Origin: Asterella californica
Lineage: Eukaryota > Streptophyta > Marchantiopsida > Marchantiales > Aytoniaceae
NCBI GenBank assembly: GCA_036924285.1
Contig: JAYKYS010000001.1
Span: forward strand, 43,585,501 to 43,649,500
DNA: 64,000 nucleotides
Direction of reading: 5' to 3'
The first letter of the stretch is position 1, and the number at the start of each line of letters is the position of its first letter. The notes below the pieces were generated by a model that saw nothing but the letters and a program-made list of their open reading frames with translations, made no database searches and was not told the origin of the DNA. The position numbers and the translations under genes were made by a program. Positions 1-13,200 of the stretch are shown in pieces.

Positions 1-78
1 GAGTAGCAATCTTGCCTACTCTGAGATGACCAAGTCTGAGAGGAAGAATGTTGGATTATCTATCGAATATCTCTGTAG

Positions 79-471
79 GTGGGTGGAGATTTTAGACTCC
101 TTCGTAGGATCACGAGCCACAATTGCATGGCAGAGACTTTCACACCTCTGCTTAGCGGCGACGAAGGAGAACTTAGGTCTCCAGCTCCTAATGGTGATCT
201 AGAAAGGGTAGCCCGTAGCGAGTGTACAACTACATCGATTTGTGGGAAGTGGAAGAGGTCTGGAAAGAATCAACATGTTATAGTTGACTGTTTGACAAGG
301 ATGAACGATCAATATTGTGAGGTTGAAGAGTGTAGGCAGAAACGGCTCGACGATAGTGAGGAGAAGCGAGTTTCATATACTATGTATCGATCAAATAATC
401 TTTGTAGTGTGATCGGTCAAATGGAGAGGAGCCTTGATAAAATAGCAGACAAGATGCAAGGCCCTTGCTGA
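79..471 (+). pseudogene. Possible Myb/SANT-like accessory ORF of a Harbinger element
   Basis: This is an open frame of 130 codons lying 0.5 kb upstream of a decayed Harbinger transposase on the same strand. PIF/Harbinger elements carry two genes, a Myb/SANT-like DNA-binding protein and a DDE transposase, so position and strand fit the first of these. The C-terminal end (around residues 105-128) looks like the amphipathic helix that ends plant Myb/SANT-like proteins. No clear Trp-spaced Myb repeat is visible, so the assignment rests mainly on context. It may simply be a chance open frame. Confidence 0.25.
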
Positions 472-933
472 GTGTAACACTAGGCTCCTTTAAATAAGAT
501 GAATGTTTGATTTCAACATTTGTCTGCACGTATTTCAAAGTTGGCCGTTCTGTTGGCATATATGTGTGTCACTGATTGTTTCTCTATGCTGTAGGCCAGG
601 ATGAGGAGACAGCCCTTGTTGTAGCGGCAACAACTTTGACTGCCAGTATTATTATCAAACTTCTACATTCCACTGAAGACGAGGAGGAAGGAACAGTTGA
701 TGCAGTTGGTGAGTTCCGGCGATCATTTTTATGCCTAATGCATATCTGCAAGGAGGTTGGAAGCATGCTCTGACTACTGCTCCAGACCACGAATCTCGCT
801 GGTGGATAAAAGAACGCTCGTTGTGATTATTATTTGTTACATTCTTATGATGACACAAGATGGGTTCAGATGCTTCGAATGTCGAAGCACATATTTCTGC
901 ACATGTGAGTAAATCGCACTTGGAATATCCAAG

Positions 934-1740
934 TTAGACACTAGGCTCTTTAAAGTTGTATCGGTCGAAGTTAGAGTAGCTGCAGTACTTTATAGACTTG
1001 CAACTGCACAAAATTATTTTCATGTTGGCAATTGGTTCGGCATTGGATGTAGTACAATTCAGGAAATCATACATGGAGTCGTGTCTACCATCATTATTGA
1101 TTTAGGTTCTCGATACTTACAATGACCCCAAGATGAACAGATGGCGGTAATCTCAACCAAGTTCTATCGAAAATGTGGATTACCGGACGTGCAGAGAGCA
1201 ATTGATGGCACACACATATGGATACGAGCTCCTGAACAAGATGTGAGGATGTAGTTCAATAAGAAACGTTTTGGTTCTACAAGCTATATGTGATACTGAA
1301 TGGAGCATTTTTGGGCATTTTTTGTGGCATGCCAAGCCACACACATGATAGGCGAGTCCTCTGTTGATCGATGTTTTATCAGAAGGTGCTAGCTGGTGAA
1401 ATTCTCCAAGAACCTGTAGTAGTTATAAACGGTGGATATCACCTAGCCCTTTATGTTCTCAGTGACACAGGATACGCGATGTATCCGTGGTTGGTCATGC
1501 CGTACAGTGTGAACTTGCATTCTACTCACCTGCAGGTACTCTTTACCGAGCGATAAAATTAGAGGGCGCATTTTGTATACGGCGAGCATTTGGCATCTTG
1601 AAAGCTCGTTGGCAGATATTGCAGTTACAAATAACTTCATCCGTTGAGTGGGCTGCGAGGATAGTACATGCATGTTGTGTACTTCACAATATCCTTGTAA
1701 AGCACCGCGTGCAGATGTTCGATAGAACAAGCAGATAATG
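934..1740 (+). pseudogene. Decayed PIF/Harbinger (HARBI1-type, DDE_Tnp_4) transposase
   Basis: Conceptual translation across all three plus frames gives the order of blocks expected of a Harbinger transposase. First comes a helix-turn-helix region (around 960-1090) with the family pattern of an arginine-valine block followed by RLAT. The first catalytic motif A-I-D-G-T-H is at about 1198-1215. The C-terminal AFGILKARW-type block is near 1590-1620. Several in-frame stops and frameshifts separate these blocks, for example a TAG soon after the DGTH motif, so the gene is dead. The protein would act as a nuclear DDE endonuclease in cut-and-paste transposition. No terminal inverted repeats or target duplications were found around it. 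Confidence 0.8.
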
Positions 1741-3315
1741 TGCAAAACCCATGACCTTATGCTGCTGTTGGTGTAAATAGAGAACGGTTCGGTGTACTGG
1801 TAATGGACGATCTCTTGATGGATCCCAGTGACTACAATGGTGCAAAGTTGAGGTGCAATTCCTCAAGTAGTCTTCAGAATAAAATCAAGGCAGTAATGCA
1901 AAAGCATACACATAACAAAATTTTGTGTATTTCAGAACACATGTCCAAAGGTTTAGGGAGCAACGAAGTTGGAGCATAGAATACTCAGAGTGTAGATTGC
2001 AAAGTGAAGCAAAAGCTAACAAGTGCCCGCGTCTAGACAAAGTCACGAAATGTGCGTTTACTGGACTCTTTTCGTCGTATCTAGTTTGGTGACTCCGAAA
2101 AACCAAGCAGTGCGGTCGCAAGGTAGATTTTCTGAACCAGCAAGTATTGTCAGGTTCGTTCTGTTAGTGAACCTTACGAAAAACCGCCAAGCGACCGTCT
2201 CAAAACAGACAGTGCGGTGGACCTGTAATATTATGACCTAAATACAAGCTCACTTCGGATACGATCACAACCTGACTTGTGATCGCATAATATATTACAT
2301 TTGTTATCTTTCGAAACACTACGCTTTGTTTACATTCAATCTCAATCGAATGCATGAACTCTCAATTGATGCGCTTATTTCCGTTTTGAAAAAATTTTGA
2401 CCCGGGGAAAACAAAGTACACTTGAAATTGATTGTGCATTTCAAATCAAGTACAAGGGGAGCACATTACCGAAGATCGGTAAAGATGATGGAGTCTCAGG
2501 ACTCTAAACGAAAGGTCTGGGGTTTAAACCCTCCTACTCTCGGTTGGAGGTGCAACAAAGTCGCTTTCGTGTGAATCTGGTCCGGGTGCGCTGTGGTTAC
2601 CACAAAGGACAGGTAGATGCCCCTTGAAGGGATAAACGGACAAGATAAAAGATTTACCATTTACCATTTCCTCGATACAAATGCTATCGCATGAAATGTC
2701 TAAGCAGCATTCGGGGCTAATCGGCATTCTTTGTATTCTGAACCGGTTGGAATTCCAAAACGTCGGGTTGAAATGGTGTCCAGCCGGATATTTTACAGGT
2801 TAAAGTTTTACGAGACAAGAATTTACTTGTTAAGAAAACTGGGAAGATTAATAAATGACTGAAAAAAACCAGTTCCCGTTCATTGCCCTCGTATAATTTC
2901 CGGTTCCGGAAACGTTTTACCCCGAGCACTCCGTCTAAGTGATCCCTGAAAGAACCCTAACCGAAGATCGTGAATCCTCAAAACGACAAAAGAACTGCCA
3001 AGCCAAAGGTTTAAAAATATTTTGGCGTAGTCGATCGCGCAAAGTTAAAGAGCAATACGGTACATGGGGATGACTACCATTTCAGGGTAGGATCTGTATC
3101 ATCCCATCTCAAATCCATTCTGATAGAGAAAAGGCTACTTGAGGTCCGAAGCCCCTATTAAGCACTTTCCAAGGTGTTGTTGGATCTCAACAATTGCACT
3201 GATCTTCTGTTTCATCTGACAGAGTCACGTCAAGGAGTGGAAAACCCTCGGATAGATGCAAAAGTACTAGAACTAGTAGAAAGTATTCATGAGAACTTAA
3301 GGAGGTTCTAATTAA
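1741..3315. other. Gene-poor interval
   Basis: No coding region is supported here. A 60-70 base stretch near 2482-2550 looks vaguely tRNA-derived but does not fold well. The part around 2740-2960 is rich in CCGGAA/TTCCGG words, which also occur near 31670-31780. Otherwise nothing is recognised. Confidence 0.4.
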
Positions 3316-4232
3316 CTAATAACTACAGGAGTTTCTGTAAACACTCACACTAAATCTACTACAGTTCATGCCTTGGATCATCTCTTGTACAAACCTCTCT
3401 ATCAAGTCACATAATATTCCCTGAGCCAGATCCGAAATCAAATCTCTTTCTTCCTCATAACATCTCTCCCACTGTTCGTCCTCCAAAAGCCTCCCAACGA
3501 CATTGTCTATATCAGAGCCATGTTTAGAAGCAGAGGTTCCGTGCTCCACAATTCTACTTGTAACAAATTGCACTACGTTACCACCATCAACAGAAAACGG
3601 AAGAGTCAAAGGTGATTGGTGCATCGTGGCACAATATTTGATCAGCGACTCATTTATCAAGTCAATAAGCAATTTGTTCTGCACTTGCCAGTCGCCTTGT
3701 TTTAAAGCGCCAAAACTTGTTCTATCTCCAGTTTCCATCACTTCTCTGTAGATATCTTGCCCAATTGGAATTGTGCAATCATACCAGTTTGAAGGGCTTG
3801 GATCAGTGTCAAGACATGTACGTTCGAGAATCTTCTGTACGTAACACTGGACGTGCTCTTTGCTGATCAGAAGAGGAATAGCTGTCTCAGTTGTTGCTCG
3901 ATGCACTAAACTTCTTTGCTCAAAGTCATCCAATGAAGTATATTTACTCTGGAGCGGTGCTGTGAGTCCTTCGATCCCAGAAATCGACAAAGAATTTCTA
4001 GAACCCAAAGTCAACGGATGTGGCTTCAGTCCTTCCACTTGTAGAAACAAACCAGTTTTGTGTTTTGTGGAGGCAGCTCTCCAACCTACTGGCAAAAAGT
4101 GTTGAAGTAATCCGACAAATCCTTTATTTGATCTGCCTTTGGTTCTCGGTTTCAGAGTCCTTGATACAGATGTTGTCCGATTGCCCTCTGTCGATGATGC
4201 TCGAGACATTGACCTTGATGGAGAGACAAGAT
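3316..4232 (-). CDS. Giant gene exon 11 (DUF4378 domain)
   Basis: This terminal exon has a CTTCTCCAG acceptor and stops at TAA. It encodes 304 residues. The C-terminal 160 match the layout of DUF4378: an N-terminal helix (EHVQCYVQKIL), a central block with LLIDLINESL, and a final acidic helical block ending in DLISDLAQGILCDLIERF. In TRM/LONGIFOLIA proteins this domain lies at the C-terminus, as here. Confidence 0.8.
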
Positions 4233-7200
4233 CTGGAGAAGTTTTCACAATGTTTCATTGCAGAAGATACATCAATCAACAAACACGAATATGAGTAGAC
4301 GAACACATTTTAGTCTCAACAGGATGCAAGCGATGATGACATGCATAAGCATTCGTAATTCCTAAAAAAATTCCATAGACCCAGATTGTAAGCACCCATG
4401 TTTAAAGAGCTTTTTGTCTGAAGATGTGGGAAGGACAGAAAAATCTTCTTACCGGACAACCCTTCCGCCAGCAAAGTTTCAAACAACATATCAGTCAACG
4501 TGTCCGCCATCATATTGTGCTTCCCTATCTTGTCTGCTATTGTTTGCACCTTGATGTATTCCAGAGTTCCATCAAGATCTTGAGATTCACCAGACCCATC
4601 AAGAGAACAAACGCTGTCTTGGTCATGATCCGTCACGGTACTAGTATCTTCTGTGGGTACCTTGCACAGACTTTGTTCTTCATTGTCTTGAATCTCAACT
4701 CGTTGGGTTGCCTCCAGATAAATTAGTTGTGAGCGTTCTCCTCCTGATAAGCACGAGTCCCCATGCACAACAGTCCTTCCTTCGTGTTCAACAACATTGG
4801 ACTGAGGATCCTCCACAGAATGATGTCCAAATTTTAACTCCAAGGTACTGTTTTCTTCGGAGAGAAACAACTTGTCACCATCAGAGCTGCTGCTTGGTTC
4901 TCCAGCATCTGGGATCTGTAAGGAGATGGCTAGTGCAGAAGCCAACTGAGGTATAGAGCTTGTTACGGAGTCCATAAAGTCCCTAAATTCTGATAATTCT
5001 GTTGATGTTGATGTTTTATCCTTCAAAAAGACTGATTGATTTTTTCTTAACTCATGTTGCATGTCGTCTTTTGTGGTACTCTCTAGGGGAGCGAGAGAAT
5101 TTTTGTTATGGCTAAATAAGTCCTTAGGAGGGAATAACCCGGAGGCACTAAACTGCTGGGCTGTGATCTTATCGTGTGGTGAAAGTGTCGTGAATGCAGA
5201 GTTCACGTCTTGCTCATAATAATTTTCATTGATTCCTGTGTCAAGAACAGCAGGTTTGCTTTTCAAGGTTGAGTAACCACTCTGTGGATAGGCAGGATCT
5301 AAAGACCGCAAGGCGATTATCTGGTCGGGTCTTGAAGGATGCAATAACTCACGAACTCTAGCTTCATCCGGTCCACATGTGAAGACTTCGTGTCTCTCAC
5401 CATCCTCTGCCTTCTCTATTGCGCTTGAAATGGACAACCATTGGCTTGGTAAACCACGAAATACAGAGGAGTTGTCCACCTTTGGGACTATCCTTTGATC
5501 ACAACATTCCAGTGCTTGCAGTTTTCCTGGATTGTTATTTTCTATTGAACAGCCAGCAAACGCTTTGGAAACTTGTGTTGCTCTGTCAAGCAACTGTGAG
5601 CCACTTGAAAGGAAGCACTCCACGAGTCGATGGGCTTCTTCTGGCAAACAAGAAATCGGTGGTTCACACATTTGACTGGTGAATTTTACATGAATTGCTG
5701 GAGCTGTTGAGACGTGCTTTTCTTCTTTTGCTTCTACCCGCCTTAGGGTGTCTTTCAAAGCTTCTTTTTCGTGAAACTTGTCATCCGCACTACGAGGTGA
5801 GATGTTTTCAGATTCATCTGACTTCCCTTCATCTTCTGACCAAGAACTTTCACTTGCAAGGTCACGATTTTGACCGTGATCCTTTGGCACATTCAAACAA
5901 TCTTCTCCTCCAAGACTTGAAGAGCAACTACTGGATTTGGAGCTCAAGACCTCGCTCATCAAACTTTCTTTATCTTCGCTAATCTTTAGAGGCAAAGAGG
6001 AAAGGAGCTTTGTCTCATGGTTTTCATCACTGTCAACAATTGTAATTGGAGATGACCTACCGGAGCTGCTACAAGTCAAGATATGTATCAAGGCTCCTGA
6101 AGGCACCCGCGTTGAGTTTTGATCTGAACATTCCTGATAAGCAAGGTCACCCAGACCAGCTGCTGTTTCCTTGTCAAGTCCCAAATCCATTCGATAGGGG
6201 TTATCCCGAGCAATGTCCCCATCCTGACCGCAGCCTCCACTGCTAGGATTCTCCTCACAGTCATCTTTAATACCGCTTCTTAAAGTGGTGGTGGTGGTGT
6301 CAATATTTTTCATCATGGTTTGTGATAGTGCTATCAACATGGCGCTTGCTTCTTTCTCAGGATCCTCAACACTGACGAGATCTGCGCTAGTGTCACATTT
6401 GATATCTGCACGAATGTCTTCACTGTCCTCAAAGTGATCAATAGCTGGTGCTGTTGGATGGTTTTTGTTAACTGTCTCTTGATCATCATTCTCAAGAGGA
6501 GTGCAGATTGTAAGGAAATTCCTGCTATGCGCATTAAAATTCATTTTGCAGGCAGGACGTAGTGTGCTAGAGTTTTCAACCTTAGTTTTTTCACAAAAAC
6601 TAATGCTCGAGCTCTTTGCAGTAGTCTCAACTTCGCAACTACTCTTGGTCAAGCCATGTTCTCCTTGATTCTCCACCAAAACATCATGGTTTATAGTTAT
6701 CAAAGACGGGTCGATTGCCATTCCCAAAGACTCGTTATCCAAATCGCAGGAGTTTTCAGATATGTTCCAGGGATCAAATTGTTGAGGTGAACGGGGTTCT
6801 AAGATTTTTTCACGTCCGACATGCTCTGATGTTAACCCAACATCCAAACTGTTTTCTCCCTTTTCAGCTTCATCAGAAACAAAATTCTCGTACTCCTCAC
6901 TTACATCAGACCCTTCAGAAATGAAAACGGGACCAGGGTCTCCGTTACCGTACAAGGATGAGAATAGGTTCAGCGGCGGCCTTGGTAGAGATCCTGAATC
7001 ACATATAGTTGGTACCGGTGTTGAACCTTGACCGCTACTTGGCATCTCAGTCTTTTCACCAATTCTTGTCGAGGTGATCAATTCATCACTGCATTCTTCT
7101 CCATGTTTTTGAGGAATGCAGTCTTTGCTACTTTCTGCTCTCAACTTATTCTGTATAAATCCTGCCAGAGGCGACTGCTCTTCGTGTCTAAGAGTACCAA

Positions 7201-10200
7201 ACCTGTAAGGAGCATGAGTTTCTTGGTGATCTCCTGATGTTGAGTCCTTAGCTTTCAGATGTTCTTCTTCTCCTCCGCAGTTTGTAAACCTTGCCGATAT
7301 CTCCAATGGCTTTGAGGACTCTGAAAGGAGAACAGGTGGGAGGGGCTTCTGCCGACTTTCTCTCACATCTTTGTCAATCTTTGCAAGTTCTTGGTATCCA
7401 ACCTTGTTCTTTGACATCAAAGGACTTGGTTTCAAAGGTCTGAACCTCTCATAGTCTTGCTTCCGCTGAGAACAATCACGAAACACATCCCCACGTGCAA
7501 CGATAAAATTCTCGATAACTTCTGGCACAATTGTACTCGAATTTTCACCTGTTCTGCTGGACTCCAACAGAATCCTTTGACCTTCTCCAACCTCTGAGGA
7601 CTTCTCGTACACCGTTGGAGCATGTGTCTTACGTGGGGAGAAAGTTGACACCCGCAGTGTGCACCTTTTGTCATTGTCCTGGCACAATCTTACCAACCTC
7701 TCCCACCGCTCGTTCCTCCCTTCCCTAGAGATTTCGAGATCACAGTGAACGCCCAAGATATCCGCACAAGAACTTTGATGAAGTTCATTGGGCATGGATG
7801 GGCATTTCGTTTGGTTGTGGAAACTTGTAACAACCTTATTATCCACATCAGTCAATGAATCAGTGCTCGGATCTGTCGTCACATGGGGACCATGATCATA
7901 AGGGCTCCATTGGCTTCTCGCTGCACTGTTGGAAGAATAGCTTTGGGATAGAGGGGCCACAGAACGTGGAAGTTGTGGGGAGTTTCTACCACTTTCAGTC
8001 CTTGCGTTTGAGGATCTTGAGATAACCTCTACGGCCCATTCAGTTATTGTGCCTTCTGCCACGAAAATCGAAGATCTTGGAGTCTCCTCAAGGCACTCTG
8101 AACCTCCTACTTCAGATGTAATCTGGTCTTTAAGGTGTTGACGTAACCTTCCAGGTCTGACCCAAGGTATCACCACATTCAAGGTTTCTGCCTCTACATG
8201 CGGATTGAGAAGGTTTGTGACCAACTTCCCGTTGTCCTCTTTTGACTTTGTGAAAGACGTTTTCTTTCGTTGCAACAACTGCTTGATACTCTCCTCATTT
8301 GAATCTTCTGTCAAGTTCTGATAGACGTCGGCATCTAGTGTCCATAGTCTGCTCATCCTGCCACTCTCACGAGTAGAAAAACCCTCATCTTGGAAACTGA
8401 CTATGGCATAGTTTTCTTCCTCCGAATTTAGTGAAGAAGTTCCCTTCACTGGATCGTTTTGGCCATCTCTTATTACTGTCAAGACTTGGGAATTCCTCCC
8501 TAAATCCAGCGGTTCTTTGAGCTCCGAAAGTGCCCCATCTGCTTTTTCGTGAGGTGTTGGTGGATAATGGAAGACATTACTGGTGTCAACTGCGCTGAAC
8601 ACATTTGTAATATTTCCACGTTTTCCTGAGCTGCATGATTCTTCTTCTTCCTGAGCACTAACCTCTGAAGCTTGCTTTGACGTATGGTGGAGCAAAGGGT
8701 TGGTGTCACTCACACATGCACTAGACTCACTCTTCTGTAATCTTCCATCAGTTGAATTTAATGGTAAGACTTTCACTCCCTCACTGATCTCGGTAATTTC
8801 CCGTTCCAAATTACCTCTGGATCTAGTGTTTATTCTCATTTCACTAGTCTTGCTTTTTCCGTATGTTCCATCCCTCGAGCTCGATGGTGAATCTTCCGCA
8901 ACATCCACAACTTCTGGAGCCTTTGGGGTCATGATGCTTGATTTACCTTCATCTATTGAACTCCATGGTAAGTCTTCCACAGCGTCAACCTGCCACTGCT
9001 TCCGTACAAGCGAAGATGTAGAGATTTTCTGAGAAGGCACCTCAGTATTGGTAACTGAAGTCATTATCGTTCTTCTCTGGAAAGATGACCCGAACTCAAG
9101 AGTACTATAGATACCTGCACCATATGATTGGGCATCTCTACCGTCCTCTTGCAGATCCATGGTAGAGGTCTCATCTACAGCAACATGCACCATATCTATA
9201 GTAACTGACCTTTTAGCCTGCCGAGGTTGGATCAAACTTCTGCTTCCAGATTCTCTATCTCCGCTTGCTGTGTGATTCAATTCTCTTTTATTTGGTGTTG
9301 ATGTGAAATATGAACATGCATTGAGCATTTCCTCCCTCGAGTCTGTATCTGCCGAGTCAGTTCCAGCAACCCCATCCCATGGAGCAGAAGAAAGTTTTCC
9401 GCCCTTCATTTCTTTCGCACTGTGTGTGCAGCCTTCATCAGCTTCTGAAATAGGGTTAATCTCTACTGCTACGTGGTACAAGATGCCATCACTCCTTTCT
9501 TCTGTTGTGAGTGGTTGTAGCTCGTGATATGCAAGATTATCCATCTGATCTTCTGAATGTCGAAAAGGACTTCCTTTACGCTCACTAGATGCCGAAGGTA
9601 TTGTTGCCTCCCGTCGCTCGCATAGTGATGCTCTACCAAACCTTCTAAATGGTACCCTTCCAGTGCTATTCTCTGATCCCTCATCAACAACCTCGTCTCG
9701 GGTGCTCATGGTCCTGGAATTTAACAATTCCTCTTCGGATATTTCCTTTGCAGGCTGATCGTGTTGATAGATGGACGAGGATTTTGCTTTGCTTTCTGTG
9801 AAGTTCTCATTCATGAATCTCCGGCATGGTAGTTCATATTGAGTTCCATATCGTCCTCCAACAGTATCTGGAATCATTTCTATGGTCCTTGCTGAGAAGA
9901 TTTCCTCCTCCATCTGTATGTCCTCACTCACAAATGAATCAGAATGTATGGAGCGTCTCACTTTTCTGTCTAAGGTCCTTATAGTGGCTGAACTTGATGA
10001 GGAGGGACGTGTTTCTTGCTTGGGGGAACCCAACAAAGCGCGATTTGATGGACGAGCATGAGAAGGTCTGCCGCTAATAAAGTCCTCAGAGAGAACAACA
10101 CCGGTTTTAGAGCTGCTATTGTCCTCTGAGAAAGCTGTACTTGGTTTTTCCGCAATAACACTTGTATCACTTTGCTCACATATTGTTTTCGTATGGAATC

Positions 10201-13200
10201 CAGTGTGGTTTGCTTGCAGTTTTGCTCTAGTTCTTATCTCAGCATCAAGTTTCTGTTACATTCATGAGAAGAGTGTGCTTGTTAATACACTTGAGCTGCA
10301 GATGCAAGTATCCAATCCAAAGTGGACTCCCCACCATACGCCACTACAGGTACAGGTGATGTTGGATTGAGCAAGAAGAACGCTGAACTAAAATCTGCCT
10401 TAGTTCCTATGTCAGATTTGATTCAGAGAATGCAAATAGAAGAAACGAGTTGGCAGTTCACCAAAATAACTGGTCTTAGTAGAACAGAACATCAGAGTAG
10501 TTCCTATCATGATGCTCAAGAAGTCCTTCAAGTCTGACACCGAACATATGGTTTCAGGTACATAAGCATCACAAACCTGCAACTCAGCCTCTAGCTGATC
10601 GCGTCTTAACTTCAGCTGCCACTCGAGAGTATTCTCAGTATTGTGCCGCAGGTTGGACTGATCATCATGCTTTGATTCAGACAGCAGCTCCAGTTGTTGC
10701 TCTGCAGGGTCCGTGTTTAGTATTCAGAACAGAAATCGCTAACACGGATGTTGAGCTGAGGCCACTAGTGCGCTACTGGAACTAAGGCCATGTACTTGTT
10801 CATGAGCTCAAGAAGATAGAAACTGTAACAAAACTGAAAACTGGAATTTGTTCACAAATATATACTTCGATCAACGAATTACACATAGAGTTATAAATAA
10901 AACATTTGAGGACCTCGAAGGATGTAGTTGCTGTAGCATGAAGTATTGACTTACCATGATGGGATCTGTCCTTCGGACCAAAAGCATCGAGTGTTGAATT
11001 CGTGCTATTATTCTGTCTCTTCTTTTCATCTTCTCCCTTTTCCCAAGAGCTTTCACCATCACTGACTAATTTAGTATTAATCTTCGAGCAGATCGACTCT
11101 CCTACGAAGTCAGACGGTTTGGTAGGCAGTCTATCTAACTTCCTCTCACAATTATCTGTGTTGTTAAGCAATTTCGAGTATGCATTTCCCCCTACTGAAT
11201 AGTGCTCATCTGTACTTAAAGGATCCAACTTCTCATCAAATCGCTTTATTGGGGAGTTTAAACTTGTAAAACTGTCAGCTTCGTTGTTTCTACTTCTGCT
11301 AGGAGTCCCTTCTGAAACGATTTTCTGGAGATGTTCCTTCTCAGAAACACCATTGCCTCTAGAGACAACCATCTTTATGTCACTGGACGTCATACAAGTC
11401 TCCGGCTGAAGTATGCTGCATCGGTCCTGAGTCCCAGACTCATCATTTGCATCGTTGATATCTTTTTCTAGTTTAGGGTTACAATTTGGATCATCACAAT
11501 TTTCTACTTCAACCCTATTCACCCTCAAATTTTCTTGCAATGTTTCCGAAGTCGAGCTCTCTGGCGGTTCAAGTTCTGTGCTACAGTTTTGTCTCACCAG
11601 CTCACCACCTTCTCTATTTATTCGATGAAACTCTACAACTATCCGTTCATCACCTGTAGACACACCATCAGGCGTAGTCCTCGTCTTAAGCCGTCGCGCA
11701 TATGTGATTTTCATGGGGGTCATTGGTGACTTGAAAGTTTGAGTTTGAGAGTCTTCTGACGATCCAACAAGCGGTGTGTAAGCACCTGCTGCCGCACTTT
11801 CCATCTGTTAACGAGAGTAATAATGCCATCCTCACTGTAGTCAGTTTCCAATATCAAACACCAGCTGATCTGTGATAACACTTTCGAAACTTCAAAACTT
11901 ACTCACTCGAATAAGTTTAGATCCTTAAGCTCATCTACCTTGTGTTGCTCTTTATAACACATTATTATTTTGTGCAGCAAACTTTGATCACGGTTTGCAA
12001 CTGGAAATTGCAGTTTCATGAGACCCATGAACTACCAGAAGCCAGAGTTGTTTCTTAAACTGCATTACAGATTTCTTTAGAGAATGTTCAGAAGAATAAT
12101 AACCCAACCTTCGAAGCAGCAATTGCACCCAGGTCTCCCAAAGGTTTCTTCAGTTGGTGATCGTCTTTGTGTGTATCCAATCTGCATATATCCGAGGCTC
12201 AATCAGACAAGTAAATCCTGTAGTAATTTTACGCAATGTCTGAAATATTCATTGCACGTTACTAATGTGAATGAGGGAATCCAGCAAGAAAGACGTCCAG
12301 GAACGTCATGGAACGCAAAATGACAAGAAGCAGTTGCACCACACTTACGGGGAAACTGGCCTCAACGATACATCTGAGGGATCAATTTCTGAACCTTAGG
12401 CTTTTGCCTCGGATTGCACGGAGGGCTAGACTGCCTAACCTCGTAACTGTTTCTCTTGATCTTTTCTCTAGTTGTAAAACTAGACAAAAGTGATTCGAAG
12501 CATCAGCATTTTATTCAGTGACCTGAGATGGAAAGATGTTGGCGATTGACGAAGCCTCAGATCTCCAATCTGCACAAGCATCCCTTCCGACTTTCTTTGA
12601 CCTGGATCACCTGAAAATGAAGTAGCTATCATAGTTAAATAATTTTTGAATTCGCACGATGGGTATGATTTTGTTGCAGAACTTATGAGTAATCGCACTC
12701 AGGCGAGATCGACACGCTTCGCTTGATACTTTAATATGTTGCACATAGTTTCTTATCTTTCTTTTGGACATTGACTGCATCCGTGCTCCTTTTGGCTGAA
12801 ATCACCGATGAGGTTTCACTGCAATATGAAGGTTAGAACAGCATATAACATGTATACAGTTCATACGAATGGTCCAGTGACTTGATTCTCAGAGTTTGTG
12901 TTCATTCCTTGCTGCTGGCAGCCTATTGAGGCTATTGAGATACCTTACTAACAAGGTTGTTGAGTTCACCTGTCGACTTATTCGTTTGACCGTTGTCTTC
13001 TTCCATAGGCTCGACATCGATCGTGGCCAAAGATTTCTCAACAGGTGCTGGTGTGTCTTCGACATTCATATCATCAATAGTGCTTTCTTCCATGATATAG
13101 GTAACCGGTTCCTTGTAAACGCCATATGAGTCAGCACATTTCATCGAAGTAAAACAATTTGACTCCAAAGATCTGACGCACGGTTCTGATATTTCCAACT

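Noticed and set aside
2482..2550. Possible tRNA gene with a GGTTTAAACCC B-box-like segment
   Set aside because: The T-arm stem pairs poorly and the acceptor stem cannot be closed. At best it is an old tRNA-derived fragment.
4020..9700. Many plus-strand open frames within the 3-18 kb region
   Set aside because: They are antisense to long conserved-phase exons on the minus strand and show no motif of their own.
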